DNA of 8,281 bases. Origin: Caldifarciminota bacterium (GTDB lineage Bacteria > Hydrothermota > 32-111 > QNBC01). The translations under genes were made by a program, and so were the position numbers. The stretch spans positions 1 to 8,281 of the forward strand of contig JAGLYS010000345.1 in the NCBI GenBank assembly GCA_023132105.1. The letters run 5' to 3'. A model generated the notes under the pieces. It was not told the DNA's origin, did not search any database, and saw only the letters and a list, made by a program, of their open reading frames with translations. Positions 1 through 7,726 of the stretch are shown piece by piece; position 1 is the first letter of the stretch; each line of letters starts with the position of its first letter.

Positions 1-67
1 CCAAGGGGAATCGAACCCCTGTTTCATGGCTGAGAACCATACGTCCTAGCCGCTAGACGATGGGGCC
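1..67 (-). tRNA. tRNA-Glu (anticodon CTC), 3' end cut by window edge
   Basis: Read on the minus strand, this folds as a cloverleaf. The 5' acceptor strand GGCCCCA lies at 61-67. The D arm has stem GTCT/GGAC. The five-pair anticodon stem is TATGG/CCATG, and its 7-base loop TTCTCAG has the anticodon CTC at 32-34. The T arm has stem AGGGG/CCCCT around the loop TTCGAAT. CTC reads the glutamate codon GAG. Only three bases of the 3' acceptor strand lie in the window; about four more plus the discriminator base are beyond position 1, so the gene is incomplete because of the window and not because it is degraded. It is transcribed divergently from the kinase-like gene at 210 and has its own promoter just upstream. 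Confidence 0.95.
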
Positions 68-80
68 ACTGTAAGTGAGG

Positions 81-109
81 AATATAACAAAATATACAAA
101 TAGTGTCAA
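81..109 (-). promoter_or_regulatory. sigma70-like promoter of the tRNA-Glu gene
   Basis: On the minus strand a perfect -35 box TTGACA (104-109) is followed by exactly 17 bases and then TATATT (81-86), which matches the TATAAT consensus at five of six positions. Transcription would start about 5-8 bases further on, near position 75, shortly before the mature tRNA 5' end at 67. The good match and correct placement make this a convincing strong promoter, as expected for a stable RNA gene. It has not been tested, but little else could explain the arrangement. Confidence 0.8.
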
Positions 110-152
110 GAAGGAAAGAAACTACCTATCTATGTTGCCTCCCTAAATATAC

Positions 153-182
153 TTGACAAAATTGTTGCATTACAATAATAAT
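153..182 (+). promoter_or_regulatory. sigma70-like promoter of the two-gene ATP-grasp operon
   Basis: A perfect TTGACA (153-158) is followed 18 bases later by AATAAT (177-182), which matches TATAAT at five of six positions. A start near 188-190 would give a leader of only about 20 bases. That is just enough to hold the ribosome binding site GAGGTGG at 196-202 and leaves no room for a riboswitch or attenuator. It stands back to back with the tRNA promoter, with the two -35 boxes about 45 bases apart. I saw no clear operator palindrome between them. Confidence 0.7.
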
Positions 183-209
183 GTAAGTTATATATGAGGT
201 GGAACAGAT

Positions 210-3173
210 ATGGAAATTAGCAATTTAAGCTATTACTATAATAAATTCAAATATGGAGAAGATATTTATCGTAAACTGATGAAACATTCAGTCAATAAGA
301 TACTTATTGTTTCCACATTTTACGATGCATATATTCTTGAACAGGATGGACTTCTTTCTGAACAGTTAACGGATAAATATAATAAATTTAATATGTTAAA
401 GTTTCCGGAAATTGTTAATGTAACAAACGGAGAGGAAGCATTAGAACAATTATCGGAGAGTAAATTCGATTTAATTATAACAATGCTTCGCATCGGTAGT
501 ATTCCCCCTATTAGCTTGGCGAAAACCATAAAAGAGAAATATCCAACTCTTCCTGTATTCATATTGCTTAATGTGTCCTCTGATATTATTTTAGTAGAAA
601 AGGATTATCTCACATCACCATTTATTGATGAGATATTTCTCTGGAATGGTGATTCGAAACTGTTTCTTGCTATGATAAATTATGCCGAGGATATGAAAAA
701 TGTTGAAGATGATACTATAAATGGTTTAGTTAGAGTAATTCTCCTTGTTGAAGATGAAATTCCTTATTATTCAATATTTTTACCATTATTATATAGCAGG
801 ATATTGAATCAAACACAAAGATTGGTAAATGAGGAGATAAATGAAATAAAAAAGAGATTGAAAATGAGAGGGAGACCAAAAATACTTATAGCTCATAGCT
901 ATGAGCAAGCAATTGAGATATTTGAGAAGTACAAAGATTACCTGTTATGTGTTATTTCAGATGTAAAATATCCATATAAAGGTATAAATGATAATAATGC
1001 AGGATTTAAATTGATTAATGCAATCAGAAAAGAAAAAGTTGATATTCCGATAGTTTTACAATCATCTGATATTAAAAATAAGGAAAGAGCTAAGAAATTA
1101 TCATCGACTTTTCTTCATAAACAATCGAAAACACTTCTTAAGGAACTAAGAAGTTTTATTCTTACAAATTTGGGGTTTGGCGATTTTATATTCAGAAATA
1201 AAGATGGTTTTGCAATTGCAAAAGCATCAACAATGGTTGATTTTGAAAATACATTGCAAAATATACCATATGAATCATTATTGTATCATAGCGAACGCAA
1301 TCACTTCTCTTCATGGCTTATTGCTCACGGGGAAATTGAAGTCGCAAAAGGTATAAAACCTATGCGATTTGAGGATTTCTCTTCAGTAGATGAGCTCCGT
1401 ACATTTTTGCTTAATGTTTTTAAAACAATTCGTATTCAGGAAAACAGAGGTAAGGTAATCAATTTCAATGTAGCAAATTTGAAGGAAAAAAATGAAATTG
1501 TGAGAATTGGATCCGGTTCATTTGGAGGAAAAGGGAGAGGAATAGCATTTATGAATACACTTATTGCTTCACTCGATATTGATAAAAAGTATAATGATGT
1601 ATGTATAAAAATTCCTCATACTGCAATAATAGGAACAGATGAGTTTGATTATTTTATCGAACATAATCAACTCGATAGTATTAATATTGATGAGGATGAT
1701 AAAGATATTAAAAGGCATTTTATTAATGGGGAATTATCCGAATCCCTTATAAATAATCTAAGAACTTATATAGAAGAAATAATACATCCGATTGCTGTAC
1801 GATCTTCGAGCCTTCTTGAGGATTCTCAATCACAACCATTTGCGGGTATATATCAGACTTATATGTTACCGAATAATCAAAATGATACCGAATTACGATT
1901 AAATCATCTTTCATGTGCTATAAAATTGGTTTATGCATCCGTATTTCTTAAAAAAGCAAGAGATTATATAAAGAGTATTAATTATAAAACCGAGGAAGAA
2001 AAAATGGCAGTGGTTATACAGGAGATTGTAGGCAAACAGTATGACGGATATTATTATCCTCATTTCGCAGGTGTGGCTGAATCATATAATTATTATCCTA
2101 TACTTGATATGAAACATAGCGATGGAATTGCTTCACTTGCTATAGGACTTGGCAAAGCTGTTGTAGAAGGTAATAGGAATTATAAATTTTGCCCAAAGTA
2201 TCCATCCCTTAATTTTAGATTATCTGATGAGTTCCCAAAGAATTCTCAAACAGAGATCTATACAATTGATATGAACAATAATGATTTTGATCTTTGTTCG
2301 GGGGAAGATATAACATTAAATAAAATTGATTTAAAATTGGCTGAAAAACACGGAACGATTAATCATTTAGTATCTGTATGGAATTATCGAGATAATAAAA
2401 TTACCGATGGGTTAGCAGGAACCGGTCCAAGAATAGTGACATTTGCAAACATACTTAAATATAATTACTTTCCTCTTGCAGAAATACTTCAGGATATTTT
2501 ATATATTAATGAGAAAGCAATGGGGGTTCCCGTTGAAATAGAATTTGCCGTAGATCTCTCTTATGTTAGTAATGAAGACAAACCAACTTTTTATGTTCTT
2601 CAAACAAGACCTCTTGGTAGTAACAAAAGCAGTATTAGTATTAATATAAATGATATAAATAAAGAATCTCTTTTACTTTATACAAATAAAGCAATGGGTA
2701 ATGGTAAAATAGATAATATATCTGATTTGATTATTGTTAATCCTGATACATTTGACAGTACAAAAACCATTGATATTAGACAAGAACTTTCCCGGATTAA
2801 TAAAATAATGAATGACAATAAAAAACCTTATATACTTATAGGACCTGGAAGATGGGGGTCTCGGGATAAATTTTTAGGTATTCCGGTAAACTGGGGGGAT
2901 ATTAATATGGCGAAAATTATTGTAGAAATTGGCATTGAGGGATTTGAAATCGAGCCGTCTCAGGGAACACACTTTTTTCATAATCTGGTATCAATGAATG
3001 TAGGATATTTTACTGTTCCTTATAAATCAAAAACCGATTTCATTGATTGGGAATGGATAAAAGCACAGAAAGAAGCGGATACAAAGATGAAGTATTTGAA
3101 ACATTATACATTTAATAAACCTTCGATTGTTTTAATGGACGGCAGAAAAGATACAGCAGTGATATATAAATAA
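210..3173 (+). CDS. Receiver-linked ATP-grasp (PPDK/PEP-synthase N-type) protein, copy 1
   Basis: A 987-aa cytoplasmic protein with no signal peptide or membrane segment visible. Residues 28-160 look like a receiver domain that has lost its phospho-acceptor: Thr91-Met92 stand where Asp is expected, and Trp145 where the conserved Lys would be. Residues 175-320 form a second receiver-like domain with a full set of key residues: Glu181-Asp182, Asp251, Ser285/Ser286 and Lys304. An extended, charged helical stretch (about 195-222) is inserted after its first strand. Residues about 430-805 match the ATP-grasp domain of PEP synthase and pyruvate phosphate dikinase. Visible there are the glycine-rich GGKGRG loop (439-444), Arg531 in AVRSSSLLED, Gln604-Glu605, Glu776/Glu778 and QTRP (798-801). 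The conserved C-terminal block carries GPGRWG (878-883) and SQGTHFFHN (917-925). The phosphohistidine and PEP-barrel domains of true PEP synthase are absent, so that name is not justified. Family resemblance to uncharacterised 'PEP/pyruvate-binding' proteins is from memory. The substrate is unknown; a phosphotransfer or signalling role is inferred. The start is supported by GAGGTGG seven bases upstream and by alignment with copy 2. Confidence 0.85.
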   Translation: MEISNLSYYYNKFKYGEDIYRKLMKHSVNKILIVSTFYDAYILEQDGLLSEQLTDKYNKFNMLKFPEIVNVTNGEEALEQLSESKFDLIITMLRIGSIPPISLAKTIKEKYPTLPVFILLNVSSDIILVEKDYLTSPFIDEIFLWNGDSKLFLAMINYAEDMKNVEDDTINGLVRVILLVEDEIPYYSIFLPLLYSRILNQTQRLVNEEINEIKKRLKMRGRPKILIAHSYEQAIEIFEKYKDYLLCVISDVKYPYKGINDNNAGFKLINAIRKEKVDIPIVLQSSDIKNKERAKKLSSTFLHKQSKTLLKELRSFILTNLGFGDFIFRNKDGFAIAKASTMVDFENTLQNIPYESLLYHSERNHFSSWLIAHGEIEVAKGIKPMRFEDFSSVDELRTFLLNVFKTIRIQENRGKVINFNVANLKEKNEIVRIGSGSFGGKGRGIAFMNTLIASLDIDKKYNDVCIKIPHTAIIGTDEFDYFIEHNQLDSINIDEDDKDIKRHFINGELSESLINNLRTYIEEIIHPIAVRSSSLLEDSQSQPFAGIYQTYMLPNNQNDTELRLNHLSCAIKLVYASVFLKKARDYIKSINYKTEEEKMAVVIQEIVGKQYDGYYYPHFAGVAESYNYYPILDMKHSDGIASLAIGLGKAVVEGNRNYKFCPKYPSLNFRLSDEFPKNSQTEIYTIDMNNNDFDLCSGEDITLNKIDLKLAEKHGTINHLVSVWNYRDNKITDGLAGTGPRIVTFANILKYNYFPLAEILQDILYINEKAMGVPVEIEFAVDLSYVSNEDKPTFYVLQTRPLGSNKSSISININDINKESLLLYTNKAMGNGKIDNISDLIIVNPDTFDSTKTIDIRQELSRINKIMNDNKKPYILIGPGRWGSRDKFLGIPVNWGDINMAKIIVEIGIEGFEIEPSQGTHFFHNLVSMNVGYFTVPYKSKTDFIDWEWIKAQKEADTKMKYLKHYTFNKPSIVLMDGRKDTAVIYK

Positions 3174-3195
3174 GCATAAAGGAATAGGTGATTCT

Positions 3196-6141
3196 ATGGA
3201 TTCAAGAGAGCTGAATTATTATTATCGAAAATTTAAGTTTGGGGAAAATGATCTTCGGAGTCTAATGAATTATAGAGTAAATAAAATACTCGAGGTTTCA
3301 ACATTCTATGACGGTTTTATACTGGAAGATGACGGTCAATTATCCCAACAACTTATTAACCAGTTTCATAAACTTTACTTAAGCAATATTCCTGAAATTA
3401 CCAATGTCCCTACGGGGGAAGAAGCTCTTAGTTCTATAGATAAGAATGAATATGACCTTATCGTTACAATGCTGCGTATAGGTGATATTTCTCCATATGA
3501 TTTAAGTAGAAAAATAAACAAAAAATTGCCTGATGTTCCGATAATATTGATGCTTAATGATACAACAGATATAAGTAACTTTGATAAAAATAGTGATGAT
3601 ATGAAATATTTTACAAATGTATTTCAATGGAATGGGGATGCCAAATTATCTCTTGCAGTAGTAAAATATATTGAAGATAAGAATAATATAGAAAATGATA
3701 TTAAGAACGATTTAGTAAAGGTTGTACTTCTTGTTGAAGATAATATAAATGCTTATTCAACGATTCTTCCATATTTATATGATAAACTGATAGACTTCAC
3801 TCAGCAGTCGATAAGGGATGAAATGCACACAAAAGAGAAGAATCTGAGAACAAATATAAGACCAAGAGCTTTAATGGCTCATAATTTGGAAGATGCAGTA
3901 AATCTGTTCGATCGATTCAGAGACAGTATTATTGGCGTTATTACCGATACCAAATTCCCTGACAATGGCAATATGGATAAATCGGCAGGTATAAAGCTGA
4001 TTGAATATATAGGTGAGAGTAAAAAAGATATTCCGATCCTTTTAATGTCTTCGGAATCGGATAATAGATCATATGCAGAAAATTATGGTATTCCTTTTAT
4101 GTATAAACACCCGGGGATGAATTTTGATATTCTTATGCAATTTATTACAGATAAATTCGGATTCGGTGATTTTGTTTTTAATGATAAAAATTCAAATATT
4201 ATAGAAAGAGCTTCGAATCTTTCCGAATTTGTTAAAGCAATAAAGACGATTCCATATGATTTGCTGAAGTATTGCCTTAATGATAGGGATTATTTGTCAT
4301 TATGGTTTATTTCACACGATGAGCTCTATATCGCAAGGGAAATCAATAAGAGCGATTTTTCCATATTTGATTCAAAATCAAGTATTATTGATTGGTTTGA
4401 AAAAAAATCGTTCAACAAAAGTAAAGGAAGAATTTTAGACTATGAACAGAATCTGCTGGATAAGGAAAATATAATTATTAGATTGGCTGAAGGTTCAATT
4501 GGAGGAAAAGGAAGGGGAGTAGCATTTCTAAATGCACTATTTAGTACTCTCGAACTGGAAAATGCATTTCCGGGAATAGACATTAAGGTTCCCAAAACAT
4601 CTATCATAGGAACGGATGAGTATGATTACTTTATTAAATATAATGGATTAAGGGATGTAGAAAATGAGAAAAGTGATAAAGATGTAAAGAAACGGTTTCT
4701 AAACGGAGATTTTTCAGCTGTTCTCCAACAGCGATTAAAAGAATTTATGGATCAGGTCAAGTATCCTATAGCGATTAGGTCTTCGGGATTGTTGGAAGAT
4801 TCCAAATCAAGACCTTTTGCAGGCATATATCATACATATATGCTTGCAAATAATGATAAGGATGATAATGTAAGATTAAAACAACTTATGAATGTAATAA
4901 AATTAGTATATGCTTCAATATTTCTTAAAAATTCGAAGAATTATATTGAAAATATCAATTTTACGGTAAAAGATGAGAAAATGGCAGTTGTAATACAGGA
5001 GATTGTTGGTAAACGGCATGATAAATATTTTTACCCTCAGTTTTCAGGTGTTGCCGGTTCTTATAATTTTTATCCAACATCATATATTAAACATAATGAC
5101 GGATTTGCCACCATTGCTTTAGGGGTGGGCAAGTATATTGTCGAGGGAAACAAAAGTTTTAGGTTTTGTCCGAAGTACCCAAAACTTGATATACTTCAAC
5201 CTGAAGAACTATATAAAGTATCTCAAACATCATTTTATGCTCTTAAACTTGATAATTGTAATTTTGACCTTTTGGTTAATGATGATGTTACATTAGTAGA
5301 ATTGGATATTAAAGAGGCAGAAATGCATAAAACATTGGATCATATTGTATCAGTTTGGGATGTTCAGAATAATAGAATCGTTAGCGGAACATCCTTGAAT
5401 GGACCAAAGATTGTAAATTTCGCCGATATACTAAAATATAACTATTTCCCACTATCAGATATTGTACAACATATACTTTCAATAGGGAAAACGGCAATGG
5501 GTGTTCCTGTTGAGATTGAATTTGCAGTCGAGCTTAACAATCATCCGGAAAGCCAACCCGAGTTTTATATATTACAGATAAGGCCTCTCGCCGGGAGTGG
5601 GAAGAAAATTAGTATTGATAAGCAAAAATTGAATATGGAAGAACTTGTAGTTTATACGGAAGAAAGTCTTGGCAATGGAATAATTGATAATATAAAAGAT
5701 ATTATTTTTGTCAATCCTGAAAAATTTGACAATACTAAAACAATTGAAATTAAAGATGAATTAAATGGATTCAATAGGATTATGAAAGATCAAAAGAGGA
5801 ATTACATATTAATCGGACCGGGAAGATGGGGCACACGGGATAGATTTATTGGGATTCCCGTGAATTGGGAAGACATTAGCAATGCACGAGTTATTATTGA
5901 AACGGAATTATCCAATTTACCTCTGGATTCTTCTCAGGGCACACATTTTTTTCATAATGTTGTTACAATGAATATAGGATACTTTACTATATTAAAATCC
6001 AATAATGCTTTTATTGATTGGGAGTGGTTAATAAAACAAAAAATGGTAGAAAAAAAATCCTATATAACGCATATTAAAGTGGAGAAACCATTTATTGTAC
6101 TTATGGACGGTATGAATGGTGTGGCTCTTATAAGAAAGTAA
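3196..6141 (+). CDS. Receiver-linked ATP-grasp (PPDK/PEP-synthase N-type) protein, copy 2
   Basis: A 981-aa paralogue of the preceding gene, 22 bases after its stop and so almost certainly in the same operon. By eye, 55 of the first 100 residues are identical to copy 1 without a gap, and the domain order is the same. The first receiver-like domain is degenerate in the same way (Thr91-Met92, Trp145). The second has Glu181-Asp182, Asp251, Ser285/Ser286 and Lys304 at the same residue numbers as in copy 1. The ATP-grasp domain (about 427-800) shows GGKGRG (436-441), Arg528, Gln600-Glu601, Glu773/Glu775 and QIRP (794-797), with Ile where copy 1 has Thr. The C-terminal block has GPGRWG (874-879) and SQGTHFFHN (913-921). 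The phosphohistidine and PEP-barrel domains are again missing. Both copies keep their key residues, so neither looks like a decaying duplicate. They may form a heteromer or respond to different inputs; this is inference. The ribosome site is TAGGTG at 3185-3190, five bases before the ATG, with AAAGGA slightly further upstream. Confidence 0.85.
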   Translation: MDSRELNYYYRKFKFGENDLRSLMNYRVNKILEVSTFYDGFILEDDGQLSQQLINQFHKLYLSNIPEITNVPTGEEALSSIDKNEYDLIVTMLRIGDISPYDLSRKINKKLPDVPIILMLNDTTDISNFDKNSDDMKYFTNVFQWNGDAKLSLAVVKYIEDKNNIENDIKNDLVKVVLLVEDNINAYSTILPYLYDKLIDFTQQSIRDEMHTKEKNLRTNIRPRALMAHNLEDAVNLFDRFRDSIIGVITDTKFPDNGNMDKSAGIKLIEYIGESKKDIPILLMSSESDNRSYAENYGIPFMYKHPGMNFDILMQFITDKFGFGDFVFNDKNSNIIERASNLSEFVKAIKTIPYDLLKYCLNDRDYLSLWFISHDELYIAREINKSDFSIFDSKSSIIDWFEKKSFNKSKGRILDYEQNLLDKENIIIRLAEGSIGGKGRGVAFLNALFSTLELENAFPGIDIKVPKTSIIGTDEYDYFIKYNGLRDVENEKSDKDVKKRFLNGDFSAVLQQRLKEFMDQVKYPIAIRSSGLLEDSKSRPFAGIYHTYMLANNDKDDNVRLKQLMNVIKLVYASIFLKNSKNYIENINFTVKDEKMAVVIQEIVGKRHDKYFYPQFSGVAGSYNFYPTSYIKHNDGFATIALGVGKYIVEGNKSFRFCPKYPKLDILQPEELYKVSQTSFYALKLDNCNFDLLVNDDVTLVELDIKEAEMHKTLDHIVSVWDVQNNRIVSGTSLNGPKIVNFADILKYNYFPLSDIVQHILSIGKTAMGVPVEIEFAVELNNHPESQPEFYILQIRPLAGSGKKISIDKQKLNMEELVVYTEESLGNGIIDNIKDIIFVNPEKFDNTKTIEIKDELNGFNRIMKDQKRNYILIGPGRWGTRDRFIGIPVNWEDISNARVIIETELSNLPLDSSQGTHFFHNVVTMNIGYFTILKSNNAFIDWEWLIKQKMVEKKSYITHIKVEKPFIVLMDGMNGVALIRK

Positions 6142-6162
6142 AAAAATAGGATTTTAGTTAGT

Positions 6163-6202
6163 TAATGGAAAAGGGGCAGATATATCTGCCCCTTTTCTAT
6201 TA
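6163..6202. terminator. Bidirectional hairpin terminator between convergent units
   Basis: A perfect 28-base palindrome (6169-6196) reads AAAAGGGGCAGA, then TATA, then TCTGCCCCTTTT. Pairing extends outward through 6163/6202 with a single G-T mismatch (6167/6198). The A-run on one arm and T-run on the other mean that a GC-rich stem followed by U residues forms in transcripts from either strand. It lies 21 bases after the stop of the second ATP-grasp gene and 11 bases after the stop of the minus-strand glutamate dehydrogenase gene, so it most simply ends both units. Confidence 0.9.
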
Positions 6203-6213
6203 CAAAAAAGTAA

Positions 6214-7557
6214 TTATACAACGCCTTGATCGATCATTGAATCTGCAACTTTCAAAAATCCCGCAATATTTGCTCCGTTGACATAATTACCGGGACATCC
6301 GAATCGTTCGGCTGCTTCTCTTGCATTATCATGAATATTGATCATAATGCTATGCAATTTCTCATCAACCTCTTCTCTGCTCCAGCTAAGTCTCATACTA
6401 TTCTGACTCATTTCAAGACCTGATGTCGAAACGCCACCTGCATTCGCAGCTTTGCCAGGTCCGAATAATATATTATTTTCCAAAAATACCTCGGTAGCAC
6501 CAAGTGTAGATGGCATATTTGCACCTTCGGCAACGCATATAACACCATTTTTAACAAGTGTTTTTGCTTCCTCTTCATTAAGTTCATTTTGTGTAGCACA
6601 AGGTAAAGCCACATCAAAACGAGAAAGCTCCCAGGGTCTCATACCTTCAAAGTACTTAGCACCAAATTTATCAGCATATTCTTTGATGCGACCTCTCTTC
6701 ACATTTTTGAGCTCCATTATGAATTGCCATTTTTCCTCATTGATTCCTTCTTGATCAAGTATGGATCCGCTTGAATCTGAAAGTGTGACTACTTTTCCTC
6801 CGAGTTCCATAATTTTATGAGTAGCATGTTGAGCGACATTACCGGAACCGGAAATAGCAACAGTTTTTCCATTAAAATCTTCGCCTTTTGTTTTTAGCAT
6901 CTCTTGAGCAAAATAGACAGCTCCAAAACCGGTAGCTTCAGGCCTAATTAAGCTTCCACCCCAATTTCGTCCTTTTCCTGTAAAAACACCTGTAAAATCA
7001 TTTATAAGTTTTTTATATTGTCCGAACATAAAACCTATCTCTCTCCCACCTGTTCCGATATCTCCGGCAGGGACATCCGTATTAGGACCAATATGTCTGA
7101 AAAGCTCATTCATAAAGCTTTGACAAAATCTCATAACCTCATTATCTGATTTTCCCTTTGGGTCAAAATCACTTCCGCCCTTTCCACCACCCATAGGAAG
7201 TGTTGTTAGGCTGTTTTTAAATGTTTGTTCAAATCCAAGAAATTTAAGAATGCTAAGATTGACAGTCGGATGCAGTCTCAATCCACCTTTATAAGGACCA
7301 ATGGCACTATTAAACTGTATTCTGTATCCCCTATTTACATGTACTTCACCTCTGTCATCTACCCATGGGACTCTAAATATTATTACTCTTTCAGGTTCAA
7401 TAATTCTTTCAAGTATTCTTGCGTTTTTATACTTTGGTTCCTTTTCAACTACGATACTTAGTGAATTCAAGACCTCAGTAACTGCTTGAATAAATTCCTT
7501 TTCCCAGGGGACTCTCTTTTTTAGATCATCAAGAACTTCATTTACATAACCATTCAT
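6214..7557 (-). CDS. gdhA: Glutamate dehydrogenase, hexameric class, NADP-type motif
   Basis: A complete 447-aa enzyme that interconverts 2-oxoglutarate plus ammonia and glutamate in the cytoplasm. Its length is typical of the roughly 450-aa hexameric class. The catalytic and substrate residues are visible: Lys90 (GPYKGG), Lys114, Lys126 (PMGGGKGGSD), Asp166 (VPAGDIG) and Ser379 (STSGLEMSQ). The Rossmann motif is GSGNVA (237-242), followed after the second strand by SDSSG (260-264). In the NAD-dependent Clostridium symbiosum enzyme the matching positions are Phe238, Pro262 and Asp263; Ser at 238, 262 and 263 here resembles the E. coli NADP enzyme. NADP preference and a mainly ammonia-assimilating role are therefore inferred. 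The start ATG has a strong site GGGAGG (7564-7569) six bases upstream. The gene follows a second glutamate dehydrogenase gene after 169 bases and has its own promoter, so the two may be regulated separately. Confidence 0.97.
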   Translation of the reverse strand: MNGYVNEVLDDLKKRVPWEKEFIQAVTEVLNSLSIVVEKEPKYKNARILERIIEPERVIIFRVPWVDDRGEVHVNRGYRIQFNSAIGPYKGGLRLHPTVNLSILKFLGFEQTFKNSLTTLPMGGGKGGSDFDPKGKSDNEVMRFCQSFMNELFRHIGPNTDVPAGDIGTGGREIGFMFGQYKKLINDFTGVFTGKGRNWGGSLIRPEATGFGAVYFAQEMLKTKGEDFNGKTVAISGSGNVAQHATHKIMELGGKVVTLSDSSGSILDQEGINEEKWQFIMELKNVKRGRIKEYADKFGAKYFEGMRPWELSRFDVALPCATQNELNEEEAKTLVKNGVICVAEGANMPSTLGATEVFLENNILFGPGKAANAGGVSTSGLEMSQNSMRLSWSREEVDEKLHSIMINIHDNAREAAERFGCPGNYVNGANIAGFLKVADSMIDQGVV

Positions 7558-7611
7558 TCGATACCTCCCAATTGATACCTTAAAATTTCAATTCCTTTAT
7601 ACATTGTAATT

Positions 7612-7640
7612 AGATTATCAAAATTAGGATATTGTGTCAA
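7612..7640 (-). promoter_or_regulatory. Probable sigma70-like promoter of the complete glutamate dehydrogenase gene
   Basis: On the minus strand a perfect TTGACA lies at 7635-7640. Two -10 candidates follow: GATAAT (7614-7619), which matches the consensus at five positions but only 15 bases away, and TAATCT (7612-7617) at the ideal 17 bases but a poorer match. Either would give a leader of about 50 bases. No clear terminator for the upstream gene is visible between 7641 and 7726, so readthrough from it is also possible. Confidence 0.6.
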
Positions 7641-7726
7641 TAATAATTTCATATAAATATAAAAACAATTAAAAGGAAATGCTGACTACTCATTACTGCA
7701 TAATATAATTAAAACAGGGATACTTG

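Noticed and set aside
111..209. Riboswitch or attenuator ahead of the first ATP-grasp gene
   Set aside because: The inferred transcript start is only about 20 bases before the ATG and no stable stem-loop is apparent.
320..562. Minus-strand open frame of 80 codons
   Set aside because: It lies wholly inside the first ATP-grasp gene, opposite a conserved domain, and has no recognisable motif.
210..6141. Naming the two long genes ppsA (PEP synthase) or ppdK
   Set aside because: Only the ATP-grasp domain is shared. The phosphohistidine domain and the PEP/pyruvate barrel needed for those reactions are not visible, and the receiver-like N terminus is foreign to those enzymes.
6408..6754. Short open frames on both strands inside the complete glutamate dehydrogenase gene
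   Set aside because: They overlap well-conserved catalytic-domain codons and have no recognisable protein features; they are by-products of the real gene.
7225..7489. Two overlapping plus-strand open frames of 62 and 78 codons
   Set aside because: They are antisense to the conserved N-terminal half of glutamate dehydrogenase and are not supported by a family or ribosome site.
7558..7726. Terminator or small gene between the two glutamate dehydrogenase genes
   Set aside because: There is no GC-rich hairpin with a T-run and no open frame with a ribosome site; only a promoter-like sequence is supported. The short direct repeat GGTATC near 7561-7577 is too small to interpret.
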